A stretch of 21,153 nt of DNA, taken from positions 366 to 21,518 of the forward strand of contig DXZU01000001.1 in NCBI GenBank assembly GCA_019419525.1, read 5' to 3'. This document shows, piece by piece, positions 1 to 6,404 of the stretch. Numbering within the stretch: the first letter of the stretch is position 1; every line of letters begins with the position of its first letter. Below the pieces are notes generated by a model. The model did not search any database, was not told where the DNA came from, and saw only the letters and a list, made by a program, of their open reading frames with translations. Origin of the DNA: Collinsella sp. (GTDB lineage: Bacteria > Actinomycetota > Coriobacteriia > Coriobacteriales > Coriobacteriaceae). A program made the position numbers and the translations under genes.

Positions 1-56
1 AGAGCAGGGGACTCTTAATCCCAAGGTCCAGGGTTCGACCCCCTGACGGCCCACCA
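1..56 (+). tRNA. tRNA-Lys (CTT), 5' end outside the window
   Basis: This is the 3' part of a tRNA gene, from the end of the D arm onward. The anticodon loop reads CTCTTAA, giving anticodon CTT (lysine). The T arm (GGGTTCGACCC) and the acceptor strand ACGGCCC are followed by discriminator A53 and an encoded CCA at 54-56. Positions 1-55 are identical to 120-174 of the complete copy downstream, so about 20 bases are missing at the left edge. The encoded CCA is a difference from the second copy, which has CCC there. Confidence 0.93.
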
Positions 57-69
57 CACGATATCTCCT

Positions 70-95
70 CTAAAGTCCGCCACAACGGACTTTAG
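70..95 (+). other. Perfect hairpin between the two tRNA-Lys genes
   Basis: A 10-bp perfect stem (70-79 with 86-95, CTAAAGTCCG/CGGACTTTAG) encloses a 6-base loop (CCACAA). Only CTTT follows before the next tRNA begins at 100, so it lacks the long T tract of a good terminator. It may separate or guide processing of a tandem tRNA transcript, or act as a weak terminator. The hairpin is seen directly; the role is inference. Confidence 0.6.
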
Positions 96-99
96 CTTT

Positions 100-172
100 G
101 GGTCGTTAGCTCAGTTGGTAGAGCAGGGGACTCTTAATCCCAAGGTCCAGGGTTCGACCCCCTGACGGCCCA
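100..172 (+). tRNA. tRNA-Lys (CTT)
   Basis: A complete cloverleaf can be drawn. The acceptor GGGTCGT (100-106) pairs with ACGGCCC (165-171), with one G-T pair. The D arm contains AGCTCAGTTGGTAGAGC, the anticodon stem-loop is GGGGA-CTCTTAA-TCCC with anticodon CTT, and the T arm is CAGGGTTCGACCCCCTG. Discriminator A is at 172. The next bases are CCC, so CCA is not encoded and would have to be added by nucleotidyltransferase. An intrinsic terminator follows within 20 bases. Confidence 0.96.
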
Positions 173-265
173 CCCAAAGATTGTTAAAGCGACTGGCTCA
201 GGCTGGTCGTTTTTTTGTTGACCTCGCATGGGGTCGAACCCGAAAGGGCGCGGAGCTGAGGAAAC
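156..265 (+). repeat. tRNA-tail/terminator repeat, copy 1
   Basis: This 110-bp block begins in the T arm of the complete tRNA-Lys and contains its 3' end, the terminator and about 50 bp beyond it, including CATGGGGTCGAACCCG. It recurs at 334-443 at a constant offset of 178 bp. By eye about 85% of positions agree. Most differences are in the terminator loop, in compensating stem positions and near the right end. Confidence 0.8.
187..216 (+). terminator. Intrinsic terminator of the tRNA-Lys genes
   Basis: CGACTGGC (190-197) pairs with GCTGGTCG (202-209) in an 8-bp stem with two G-T pairs and a TCAG loop. Seven T residues (210-216) follow. It lies 15 bases after the tRNA discriminator. Confidence 0.85.
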
Positions 266-333
266 GCGTAAGCGTTTGTCAGCGCAGCGCGCAAGGCGCC
301 TTGGCGCCGCAGCGGCCGCCTGCGCAGCAGGCT
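262..333. other. Palindrome-rich GC spacer between the two repeat copies
   Basis: Several short perfect palindromes or hairpins are packed into about 70 bp: AAACGC-GTAA-GCGTTT (262-277, GNRA-type tetraloop), the 12-bp palindrome CAAGGCGCCTTG (292-303), GCGGCCGC (312-319) and CCTGC-GCA-GCAGG (319-331). No coding function is supported. It sits where the 5' part of a third tRNA-Lys would be if the downstream repeat were a decayed tRNA gene. Confidence 0.5.
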
Positions 334-443
334 GACCCTCTGACGGCCCACCAAAGCATTGTAAAGCGGCTGGCTTCGGCTGGTCGCTTTTTTTGTTGAC
401 CTTTCATGGGGTCGAACCCGTCGGGGCGCGAAGTTGGGGAAAC
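334..443 (+). repeat. tRNA-tail/terminator repeat, copy 2
   Basis: This is the second copy of the 156-265 block. It starts with GACCCTCTGACGGCCCACCA, that is, the T-arm 3' half, the acceptor strand, the discriminator and CCA of tRNA-Lys, but no 5' tRNA half is present upstream. It then repeats the terminator and the CATGGGGTCGAACCCG segment. It could be a decayed third tRNA-Lys gene or an attachment-site scar. This copy has the CCA that the complete copy lacks. Confidence 0.78.
366..394 (+). terminator. Second intrinsic terminator in the repeat
   Basis: GCGGCTGGC (366-374) pairs with GCTGGTCGC (379-387) around a TTCG tetraloop, followed by seven T residues (388-394). Compared with the first copy the stem is longer and the loop is a more stable type, so the hairpin has been kept although the tRNA in front of it is not intact. 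Confidence 0.8.
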
Positions 444-447
444 TGCA

Positions 448-472
448 CCGTGATTCCCTTAGGGAAACACGG
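448..472. other. Hairpin without T tract near the flavoprotein 3' end
   Basis: CCGTG (448-452) pairs with CACGG (468-472), and TTCCC (454-458) pairs with GGGAA (462-466), with one A-A mismatch and a TTA loop. No T run follows on either strand. It lies about 100 bases beyond the stop of the minus-strand flavoprotein gene and could stabilise that transcript's 3' end. The rest of 444-568 shows no other clear feature. Confidence 0.4.
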
Positions 473-568
473 CTAAAGCCCCATAAACGTGCTCTCCTTA
501 TGAGAATTATGCTCACGGGGCTCGATGCATGTTGAGAAGTTGTGATCAAACTCAAAGTGAGAATCGAT

Positions 569-2095
569 TTAGTCTGCTCGATAGTGCGACCCGAGACTTT
601 CGGTTCGCTTGCGCATGGCTTTGACCATTTCCTGTGCCAGCTGAATCTGCGATTGCAGGCGGGCGAGGGCTGCGACTTCGCTGTCCTGGGCTTTCTGTGT
701 GCTCAAGGTCGTTGCCTCCGTCTTCAAGCCCTCAAGCTCGTGTAGTGCTTCGGATAGGCCTGTTTCGGTGCGGTTGATCATGCAATAGGTACTCATCGTG
801 TGCTTAAGGCTGCGGGTCAGGCGCTCGGCATCTGTTGTGGCAATGCCGTGCTGGGGGAGGGCGATATCCGCCTTCAGGGCTGTCTTAGGCTCTTTCTGCG
901 CTGCAAGGGCTGCCGATGCGCCTGCGATGCGCCCGAACACGATGCCGTTGGCGCTTGACAAGCCACCAATGCGGTCGGCTCCGTGCATGCCGCCTGTCGC
1001 CTCGCCGCAAGCGTAGAGACCCTCAACGCCCGTGTACGCGGTCTTATCGATCTTGATGCCGCCGTTAGCGGCATGGGCATACATCGCAACGCGCATCTCG
1101 TCAGTCGGGGCGATGCCGTGCTCGTCTTGCAGCCAGGTGGCAAAGGTCTGCACAAACTCTGGGACATCCTCGCGGGGGAAGTCGTAGCGGAGCGCCAGGC
1201 CTTCGGCGCCTGCCTGATCGATGGCAAGATCGATAGCGCGGGAGGCCAAGCGTGACGTGAAAGGACCATATCCAGAGCGCTGCTCGAGCAGGTCGTCCAG
1301 CTTGTCGTCGGCAATATCTGCCGGCTGGTCTACATGTACGTAGCGCCAGGTTTTCTCGTTGAAGACCAGGTTGCGCTTGGGCTCGATGAAGCCGGGCATC
1401 ATCTGCATGAACTCTATATTAGTAAGCGATGCGCCGTGCGCGAGTGCGATGGCCTGCGAGGAGCTGAGCACATCGGCCGACGTAAGGCTGCGCTCAAACA
1501 GGCCGCCTGTGCCACCGGCTGCGATGATCGTGGCCTTGGCAGCAAGGGGCACGATTCGATTTTCGGTGAGGTCGTAGAGCACGGTTCCGGTTATTCTGCC
1601 GTTCGTGTCCTCAACAAGGTCGATAAGCTCATGGCGGGGGAGCAGGCGAATGCCGAGCGACTCGATCCAGGTTGTCAGAGCGTCCTCAAGGGGCTTGCGG
1701 ATGAGGCCGCGCCACATGCGCGTCTTGTGGTCAAAGCAGGGGATAAATTGCTTTTGTTGAGCACTCTTGGCGCTTTGCGGACGCTGGAGCTCAACGCCCA
1801 GGTCTTGCTCGAGCCAGTCAATCGCTTGGGGAATGCCGTGGACGAACGCTTGGACGAGTTCGGGGTCGGCAACGCCGCCGCCGACGGCCAGGATGGTGTC
1901 GATGAGGTCCTGCTCGTCGTCTTTGTTAACGGGTCCGATAAGCCCTAGGCCCCAGGTTCCGGGGAAGAAGCTCGATCCACTCATAGTCTTGCCGGCGCTT
2001 GCCACAGTGACGGTTGCACCCGTGCGTGCCGCTTCGATGGCGGCGCAAAGGCCCGCAATGCCAGATCCAATTACCAGTACATCAGTCGATTCCAT
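569..2095 (-). CDS. FAD-dependent oxidoreductase (FAD_binding_2; NadB/FrdA-like flavoprotein)
   Basis: This 508-residue cytosolic flavoprotein of the succinate dehydrogenase/fumarate reductase/L-aspartate oxidase superfamily has no signal peptide. Residues 1-35 form the Rossmann FAD motif (VLVIGSGIAG, glycines 10, 12 and 15). The second FAD-binding stretch is AAGGTGGLF (about 192-200). The cap domain lies about 230-330. His341 (YAHAANGGIKID) and Arg375 (MHGADRIGG) match the active-site His and Arg of the family, and GLYACGEATGG is the usual C-terminal FAD contact. The usual QFHP motif reads QMMP (231-234), so the cap histidine is missing. The C-terminus is a long helix ending SLGSHYRAD, as in NadB/FrdA. 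The ATG at 2095 was chosen over the upstream ATG at 2152 because AGGA lies 6 bases ahead. No nadA/nadC or sdhB/C neighbours are present, so the substrate is unknown. Confidence 0.88.
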   Translation of the reverse strand: MESTDVLVIGSGIAGLCAAIEAARTGATVTVASAGKTMSGSSFFPGTWGLGLIGPVNKDDEQDLIDTILAVGGGVADPELVQAFVHGIPQAIDWLEQDLGVELQRPQSAKSAQQKQFIPCFDHKTRMWRGLIRKPLEDALTTWIESLGIRLLPRHELIDLVEDTNGRITGTVLYDLTENRIVPLAAKATIIAAGGTGGLFERSLTSADVLSSSQAIALAHGASLTNIEFMQMMPGFIEPKRNLVFNEKTWRYVHVDQPADIADDKLDDLLEQRSGYGPFTSRLASRAIDLAIDQAGAEGLALRYDFPREDVPEFVQTFATWLQDEHGIAPTDEMRVAMYAHAANGGIKIDKTAYTGVEGLYACGEATGGMHGADRIGGLSSANGIVFGRIAGASAALAAQKEPKTALKADIALPQHGIATTDAERLTRSLKHTMSTYCMINRTETGLSEALHELEGLKTEATTLSTQKAQDSEVAALARLQSQIQLAQEMVKAMRKRTESLGSHYRAD

Positions 2096-2282
2096 CGGAT
2101 TCCTTTCTCGTCCGGCGCATTGTCGCACGGGTGATCGGCAATGGGGCCGCAAAAACTCGGCAAATCGGTAAAGGGCAAATATGGCAGGTGGGCGTCATGG
2201 ACGCTCTGAAGCTCCATCTCATCACATCTTGTATTTCGCCCCAACTGATATATCGGCATTAGCTACCCTGCGACAGCGCAAA

Positions 2283-2316
2283 CAAAAAGAGCCGCTACCC
2301 GGGTGGGTAGCGGCTC
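2283..2316 (-). terminator. Intrinsic terminator after the GGGtGRT gene
   Basis: A perfect 12-bp stem (GAGCCGCTACCC 2289-2300 with 2305-2316) has a 4-base loop. On the minus strand it is followed by TTTTTGTTT. It lies 36 bases past the GGGtGRT stop and separates that transcript from the flavoprotein gene. The remaining 2096-2282 is the flavoprotein leader, in which I see no convincing -35/-10 pair. Confidence 0.92.
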
Positions 2317-2351
2317 CAAAGCTCAGCTATATGAGCATCGCGCGGGCGCGA

Positions 2352-3356
2352 TTAGGCCTTGAGGGCCTCCTCGACGGCGACAGCGCAGGCGACGGTGGCA
2401 CCGACCATGGGGTTGTTGCCCATGCCGATGAGACCCATCATGTCGACGTGCGCAGGCACGGAGGAAGAACCGGCGAACTGGGCGTCGGAGTGCATGCGGC
2501 CCATGGTGTCGGTCATGCCGTAAGAGGCAGGGCCGGCGCCCATGTTGTCCGGGTGCAGGGTACGGCCAGTGCCGCCACCAGAAGCGACAGAGAAGTACTT
2601 CTTGCCAGCCTCGAGGCGCTCCTTCTTGTAGGTGCCAGCGACGGGGTGCTGGAAGCGCGTGGGGTTGGTGGAGTTACCGGTGATCGAGATGTCGACGTTC
2701 TCGTGCCACATGATGGCAACGCCCTCGCGGACGTCGTCGGCGCCGTAGCAGTTGACGGCGGCGCGGGGACCATCGGAGTAGGGGATGGTCTCGACGACCT
2801 TGAGCTCGCCCGTGAAGTAGTCGAACTGGGTCTTCACGTAGGTGAAGCCGTTGATGCGGGCGATGATCTGAGCAGCGTCCTTGCCCAGACCGTTGAGGAT
2901 GACGCGCAGCGGCTTCTTGCGAGCCTTGTTGGCGTTCAGAGCCAGGCCGATAGCACCCTCAGCGGCAGCGAAGGACTCGTGACCGGCCAGGAAGGCGAAG
3001 CACTCGGTGTCGTCGGAGAGCAGCATAGCGCCCAGGTTGCCGTGGCCCAGACCGACCTTGCGGTCCTCGGCGACGGAGCCGGGAACGGTGAAGGCCTGGA
3101 TGCCCTCGCCGATGATAGCGGCAGCCTCAGAAGCGGACTTGGCGCCACGCTTGACAGCGAGAGCGCATCCGAGGGTGTAGGCCCACTCGGCGTTCTGGAA
3201 GGCGATGGACTGGGTGTTGTTGACGATCTCACGCGGGTTGAAGCCCTTGTCGGTGCAGATCTGCAGAGCTTCCTCGAGGGAGGCGATGCCGTTGTCGGCG
3301 AGGCACTTGTTGATCTTGTCAGCGCGGCGCTCGTAACCTTCGAACGTAACAGTCAT
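2352..3356 (-). CDS. GGGtGRT family protein, function unknown
   Basis: This 334-residue protein contains the family's signature GGGTGRT at 260-266, followed by a Gly/Met/His-rich conserved tail (LHPDNMGAGPASYGMTD, HVDMMGLIGMGNNPMVGATVACAVAVEEAL). Other conserved-looking stretches are VGLGHGNLGAMLLSDDTECFAF (about 101-122), with several His/Cys/Asp residues, and GNSTNPTRFQHPVAGTY. No signal peptide or membrane segment is seen, so it is probably cytosolic. GGAGGG lies 8 bases before the ATG. It is the second gene of a pair, 18 bases after the NifU-like gene, and ends at a strong terminator. The family is widespread in anaerobes and, as far as I know, has no assigned reaction. The neighbouring scaffold homologue suggests a link to metal or Fe-S handling, which is inference. 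Confidence 0.9.
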   Translation of the reverse strand: MTVTFEGYERRADKINKCLADNGIASLEEALQICTDKGFNPREIVNNTQSIAFQNAEWAYTLGCALAVKRGAKSASEAAAIIGEGIQAFTVPGSVAEDRKVGLGHGNLGAMLLSDDTECFAFLAGHESFAAAEGAIGLALNANKARKKPLRVILNGLGKDAAQIIARINGFTYVKTQFDYFTGELKVVETIPYSDGPRAAVNCYGADDVREGVAIMWHENVDISITGNSTNPTRFQHPVAGTYKKERLEAGKKYFSVASGGGTGRTLHPDNMGAGPASYGMTDTMGRMHSDAQFAGSSSVPAHVDMMGLIGMGNNPMVGATVACAVAVEEALKA

Positions 3357-3374
3357 AGTTATTTCCCTCCCTTT

Positions 3375-4109
3375 CTACTCGTGAACCGGGAACACGCTGG
3401 CGACGGAGTGAGTCTCCTCGTCGGTGCGCGGGTCGATGTACTTGGCAGCGTTCTCCCACTGACCATAGTGGCCCATAGCGCCAGCGATGGCCTCCTCGGG
3501 GGTCTTGCCGGCCTTGACGGCGTCGGTGAACTTACCGAGGTTCAGGAACTCGAACGCGATGATCTCGTTCTTGTCGTTGAGAGCCATGCGGGTGACGTAG
3601 CCCTGAGCGAGCTCGAGGTAACGAGCGCCCTTGGCCTTGGTGCCGAACATGGTACCGACCTGAGAGCGAAGGCCCTTGCCGAGGTCGTCGAGGGAGGCGC
3701 CCACGGGCAGGCCGCCCTCGGAGAACGCGGTCTGGCTGCGGCCGTAAACGATCTGCAGGAAGATCTCGCGCATAGCAACGTTGATGGCGTCGCAGACGAG
3801 GTCGGTGTTGAGGGCCTCGAGGATGGTCTTACCGGGAAGGATCTCGGAAGCCATGGCGGCAGAGTGGGTCATGCCCGAGCAGCCGATGGTCTCAACGAGG
3901 GCCTCCTCGATGATGCCGTCCTTGACGTTCAGCGTGAGCTTGCAGGCGCCCTGCTGAGGTGCGCACCAACCCACACCGTGCGTAAGACCGGAGATGTCGG
4001 AAATCTCCTTAGCCTGGACCCACTTGCCCTCCTCGGGGATGGGTGCGGGGCCGTGGTATGCACCCTTGGCAACGGGGCACATGTTCTCCACTTCCTGTGA
4101 GTACTGCAT
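3375..4109 (-). CDS. NifU/IscU-like iron-sulfur cluster scaffold homologue
   Basis: This 244-residue protein has an IscU/NifU-N-like core: WCAPQQGACKLTL (Cys49, Cys56), a β-hairpin with DGIIEEALVETIGCSGM (Cys77) and a helix SAAMASEILPGKTILEAL. Cys11 and Cys106 are further possible ligands. It is longer than IscU/SufU (about 130-150 residues) and has an extra region at about 125-244 (GRSQTAFSEGGLPVGASLDDLGKG onward) that I do not recognise. The ATG at 4109 follows a strong AGGAGAG site; the open frame continues upstream to 4274 but that part looks like non-coding sequence. It is the first gene of the pair with GGGtGRT. The family call rests on the core motif; its client proteins are unknown. 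Confidence 0.82.
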   Translation of the reverse strand: MQYSQEVENMCPVAKGAYHGPAPIPEEGKWVQAKEISDISGLTHGVGWCAPQQGACKLTLNVKDGIIEEALVETIGCSGMTHSAAMASEILPGKTILEALNTDLVCDAINVAMREIFLQIVYGRSQTAFSEGGLPVGASLDDLGKGLRSQVGTMFGTKAKGARYLELAQGYVTRMALNDKNEIIAFEFLNLGKFTDAVKAGKTPEEAIAGAMGHYGQWENAAKYIDPRTDEETHSVASVFPVHE

Positions 4110-4501
4110 GCCTCTCCTCTCTATCGTGTTGGCGTCCCGTCTGGGGGTCGTGGCTGGCGATTGCCGGGCGACCCTTCGAAAGGGACATGACATGCAGCCC
4201 CTATAATACCGCGAAATGCACGGAATATTCGGCGAACGGCTCAGTTTTCGTAGCGAGAAGCGCGGAACTTTCAATTGAAGCGATTTAACAAAGTTGTTTG
4301 CGGCTGTGCGGTTCGCTGAAGGGGGTCGGTTCTGTTCAAGCTTTTGACTATGTCGCGTTGTCTGACCTGTAGCTATGATGCCGTTCGCCGCCTGTATACT
4401 GCCTTTTGCCGTGTGGCGTAGTTGTTTTGCGTGAATGTTTTGATGGCACGCTTCAATCGTGCTGTATTGGATGGCAAGCAGATCCCGGCGAAGGGAGCGT
4501 C
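4110..4501. other. Divergent intergenic region, no gene seen
   Basis: This region separates the NifU-like gene (minus) from the RAYT-like gene (plus). It should carry both promoters, but I find no hexamer pair at good spacing. TATAAT at 4202-4207 on the plus strand (TATTAT nearly the same on the minus strand) has no -35 partner. A small hairpin, CCCTT-CGA-AAGGG, lies at about 4172-4184. The plus-strand gene has a plausible ribosome binding site (AAGGGAG) just before 4502. Confidence 0.5.
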
Positions 4502-5314
4502 ATGCAGCGCGTTTGGAGAACGGTTACCGGCTTTTACCATGTCCGTGCCCGCGGTACAGGCAAGCAACTGATCTTTGAGACCGATGACGACCGCTGGGAG
4601 TTTCTGGAACTGATGCGCGACTGCTGCCGGGAGGCGGGGGTGACAATCGTGGCGTGGTGCCTTATGGACGACCACGTGGATCTGGTGCTTTTGGATTATG
4701 AGGACGAAATGAGCGCAGCCATGCAGCGGTTGCTGCTGACGTATGCCCGTCGGTTCAATAAACGTACCGGGCGCACGGGCTGCCTGTTTCGTGAGCGTTT
4801 TGAGCGTCGCTCGCTCGATACCGACTGGCAGGTGATGGAGGCTGTTCGCTCTGTACACGCCGATCCGCAGGAGGCGGGTGTTGCTCTGATTGAGCGCTAT
4901 CCCTGGAGCAGCTTTGCGGAGCATCTGCGCGTTTACGACAGTGATGCGGCAGATACCACGAGGGTATTTTCCGACCCTTCTTGCGTGCTTGAGCTTTTCG
5001 GTTCTGCTAAGGCTTTTATTGCCTATTCGCTTTCGACGCCCGACAGCGGCGAGCCAGCGCTGTGCGATATGAAAGAGACGGAGTGGGAACGCCACGCCTT
5101 TGCCGAAAAGTTGGCGAAGGGGCTCGGGGTTCCGCTCCACGGGGTTAAAGCCGCGCCGCCGGTGCAGCGCAATATCGTTATCCTTGGATTGCACGATGCC
5201 GGCTTTACGGTGCGTCAGATTGAGCGGTATACGGGGATTGGCAAAAGCACCGTTTCTCGTATTGTGCGCGCCCGTGCGCGAACGGCGGTGAGGACTGGCG
5301 GAAACGTGGTGTAG
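4502..5314 (+). CDS. RAYT-like Y1 transposase homologue with altered catalytic residues and a C-terminal HTH
   Basis: The 270-residue product resembles REP-associated tyrosine transposases (Y1_Tnp fold). It begins with WRTVTGFYHVRARGTGKQLIFETDDDR (typical N-terminal strand), then VAWCLMDDHVDLVLL, the HUH region, then RFNKRTGRTGCLFRERFERR, and VRSVHADPQEAGVALIERYPWSSF, the usual region of the catalytic tyrosine. The HUH motif reads His58-Val-Asp60 instead of His-x-His, and the position normally held by Tyr in YIHxNP is Ser117. The C-terminal third (about 215-260) looks like a helix-turn-helix (LHDAGFTVRQIERYTGIGKSTVSRIVRA). The ATG at 4502 follows AAGGGAG. The frame is intact, so loss of chemistry has not been accompanied by decay. 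It may act as a DNA-binding protein; that is inference. Confidence 0.83.
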   Translation: MQRVWRTVTGFYHVRARGTGKQLIFETDDDRWEFLELMRDCCREAGVTIVAWCLMDDHVDLVLLDYEDEMSAAMQRLLLTYARRFNKRTGRTGCLFRERFERRSLDTDWQVMEAVRSVHADPQEAGVALIERYPWSSFAEHLRVYDSDAADTTRVFSDPSCVLELFGSAKAFIAYSLSTPDSGEPALCDMKETEWERHAFAEKLAKGLGVPLHGVKAAPPVQRNIVILGLHDAGFTVRQIERYTGIGKSTVSRIVRARARTAVRTGGNVV

Positions 5315-5905
5315 GGCCACCCGGGCGCCGCAGCTGGGATCGCCCATACGCCAGAACCACTGTTCTAAAAGCTCGGTACGGTAACTGCACTTCTTAATTT
5401 GCATAGAACGATCGCCGCCATGCATAAAAATATGGCTCCGCTCGGTTTTGCCCGTGCCTACCCCCGTCCGCGCCGTGCAAAAAGCGGAGTTTTCTGCATC
5501 TTGGTACTGACGTCGCCGCTGCAATTTTGCAACATACTGGACCCTGAAGCTATTTATGCCTGCCGATGCGCCCCTGAAGCCCATGTTTGGGCCCCCGAGA
5601 CCACGATGTTTGTTCTAAAACGCAATATAAAGGCGCCTGGAGATGTTGATTAACGCTACCGATGCGTATACACACGAATTGGCGTGCAGAATACTCGAAA
5701 AAATGCACGCCGCACCCTATAGGACCCGTCCGCGGCGGGTGCGAGGCGAGCCGGAGCCCGGCAAGACGAGGCTTGGGACATTGCCTGGCGTGCCTGTGGT
5801 CATGTCGCAAGCCTTTGGTACGGTGGAAAACGCTCGTGTTTGCGGTTGGCCGTGCGATAAATGACAGACTGGGCGTCGGACGCGTGGGCTGTGCGTGTTC
5901 GCTAT
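5315..5905. other. 590-bp region without a supported gene, with several inverted repeats
   Basis: No open frame here has a convincing start site or recognisable product. Visible structure: TGCAAAA/TTTTcTGCA around GCGGAG (about 5477-5499); CGCACCC (5711-5717) with GGGTGCG (5737-5743); GCCGG-AGC-CCGGC (5750-5762); and a repeated TGTTCTAAAA at about 5362 and 5610. The placement next to a RAYT-like gene makes REP-like palindromes possible, but I do not see a clear GTAG-headed REP. It could alternatively hold a structured RNA or decayed DNA. Confidence 0.4.
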
Positions 5906-5906
5906 T

Positions 5907-5939
5907 AAAAAACCGAGCCGCCCGATACGGGCGGCCCGG
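5907..5939 (-). terminator. Intrinsic terminator of the suf operon
   Basis: GCCGCCCG (5917-5924) pairs with CGGGCGGC (5928-5935) around an ATA loop, extended by CCG/CGG beyond one A-C mismatch. Read on the minus strand it is followed by TTTTTT (5912-5907). It lies 31 bases after the sufU stop. Confidence 0.92.
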
Positions 5940-5969
5940 CAATCAAAATCCTTGGATTTGGGGCATCCG

Positions 5970-6404
5970 CTACTGGTTAGCTTGCCCCTCGAGCATACCG
6001 TCGAGGGTACGCCAGGCGAGCTCGGCGCACTTGACGCGGGCGGGCATGTGTGAGATGTCCTGGAGCTGGGCAGCCTCGTCCAGATCTTCCAGGTCCTCCT
6101 CGGAGAGCTGCTCGCCGCGGATCATGGCCAGGAAGAGCCCTGCCAGACGACGAGCCTCCTCAACCGTCTCGCCGGTGATGAGGTCGGCCATGATGTCGGC
6201 GCTGGCCTGGCTGATGGCGCAGCCGTGGCCGGTAAACGAGGCCTCCTCAATAACGCCGTTCTCGACGCGTAGCTGCAAGGTGAGCTCGTCGCCGCAGCTG
6301 GGGTTGATGCCGTCGTGCTCGTGCGTGGGGGCGTCCATCTCGTACTTATAGTCGGGGTGCGAGTTGTGCTCCATAAACGTGGTGGAGGTGTACAGATTAC
6401 CCAT
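5970..6404 (-). CDS. sufU: Fe-S cluster assembly sulfurtransferase/scaffold SufU
   Basis: The 144-residue SufU accepts persulfide sulfur from SufS and relays it to the SufBCD complex in the cytosol. The family's zinc/catalytic residues are all present: Cys37 and Asp39 (NPSCGDEL), Cys62 (GHGCAISQASADIM) and Cys126 (ARVKCAELAW). The 18-21-residue insertion that distinguishes SufU from IscU corresponds to the acidic stretch LSEEDLEDLDEAAQLQDIS (about 100-118). The ATG at 6404 overlaps the end of sufS by 8 bases and has GGAG 8 bases upstream; a later ATG at 6374 has no such site. It is the last gene of the operon and ends just before the terminator. Confidence 0.95.
   Translation of the reverse strand: MGNLYTSTTFMEHNSHPDYKYEMDAPTHEHDGINPSCGDELTLQLRVENGVIEEASFTGHGCAISQASADIMADLITGETVEEARRLAGLFLAMIRGEQLSEEDLEDLDEAAQLQDISHMPARVKCAELAWRTLDGMLEGQANQ

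Noticed and set aside
181..399. Short plus-strand frame with repeated GRFF segments after the tRNA
   Set aside because: It runs through two intrinsic terminators and the palindromic spacer; the peptide repeat only reflects the DNA duplication.
2181..4100. Very long plus-strand open frame (639 codons) opposite the GGGtGRT and NifU-like genes
   Set aside because: It is antisense to two recognised families with good start sites, has low-complexity Val/Gly/Leu/Asp-rich composition and matches no family I know. GC-rich codon bias in the true genes leaves this frame free of stops.
4202..4207. Perfect TATAAT on the plus strand
   Set aside because: No -35 hexamer at 15-19 bases, and the next plus-strand gene begins about 300 bases later, so I did not call a promoter.
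4373..5584. Minus-strand open frame (403 codons) opposite the RAYT-like gene
   Set aside because: Antisense to a gene with clear Y1/HTH motifs; extends into non-coding sequence on both sides and has no recognisable domain.
5643..5864. Possible 73-residue protein in the flank of the RAYT-like gene
   Set aside because: The GGAG directly abuts its ATG, too close to work as a ribosome binding site, and the product has no recognisable features.
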